Below, piece by piece: positions 5,660-5,664 of a stretch of DNA of 5,664 nucleotides. Both the position numbers and the translations under genes were made by a program. Under the pieces are notes generated by a model that had not been told where the DNA came from, did no database searches, and saw nothing but the letters and a program-made list of their open reading frames with translations. The stretch's first letter is position 1. Each line of letters starts with the position of its first letter. This DNA comes from a bacterium (GTDB taxonomy: Bacteria; Electryoneota; Electryoneia; Electryoneales; Electryoneaceae). Where the stretch lies: positions 1 to 5,664 of the forward strand of contig WJJA01000312.1 in the NCBI GenBank assembly GCA_014729955.1. Reading direction: 5' to 3'.

Positions 5660-5664
5660 ATGAA
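5660..5664 (+). CDS. Probable start of a divergent gene, first bases only
   Basis: ATG at 5660 is preceded by GGGAG (5648-5652) with a 7-nt gap, the same strong site style as the other genes in the window. An in-frame ATG at 5654 is too close to that site. Only five bases are visible, so the product is unknown. Its position divergent from a TetR gene makes it a possible second target of that regulator. Confidence 0.4.

Noticed and set aside
5478..5663. Plus-strand open frame of 61 codons reaching the right edge
   Set aside because: No ribosome site precedes it, and its composition is that of out-of-frame spacer; the edge ATG at 5660 with GGGAG is the better gene start.

Overview
The window comes from a Gram-negative bacterium of moderately high GC. 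The main evidence is a TonB-dependent outer-membrane receptor with a carboxypeptidase-regulatory-like N-terminal domain, a receptor type common in the FCB group, Acidobacteriota and related deep lineages. Every gene has a clear purine-rich Shine-Dalgarno site, which argues mildly against Bacteroidota proper. I cannot assign a genus. All four substantial genes lie on the minus strand in two two-gene units. Each unit is a one-component transcriptional regulator followed by a cell-envelope transport protein, with overlapping stop and start codons.

Right-hand unit (5269 down to 1802): a TetR-family repressor (4573-5160) overlaps a 924-residue RND/MMPL-type inner-membrane exporter (1802-4576). A plausible promoter and a 7-bp-arm inverted repeat sit upstream of the TetR gene, as expected for an autorepressor. 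The likely logic is that TetR senses a lipid or hydrophobic ligand and releases expression of the exporter.

Left-hand unit (1480 down to the window edge): a PadR-family regulator (838-1428, TTG start) is coupled through a TGATG junction to the 5' part of a TonB-dependent receptor gene (1-838), which runs off the left edge. A perfect 13-1-13 palindrome directly upstream of the PadR gene is a strong candidate for its own operator.

The two units are separated by 373 gene-free bases (1429-1801). These hold the PadR control region and two long-spaced inverted repeats of almost equal size: 81 bp with 11-bp arms, and 82 bp with 10-bp arms and nested inner stems. The second looks like an interspersed palindromic element.

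The right-hand gene-free stretch (5161-5659) holds the TetR control region, GC-rich hairpins, a 26-codon hydrophobic small ORF on the plus strand, a possible plus-strand promoter, and at the very edge a Shine-Dalgarno site plus ATG. The last probably begins a divergent gene outside the window.

No rRNA, tRNA, CRISPR array, transposase or phage gene was seen. The families are familiar. The less ordinary parts are the regulator-transporter coupling, the PadR palindrome and the intergenic repeats.
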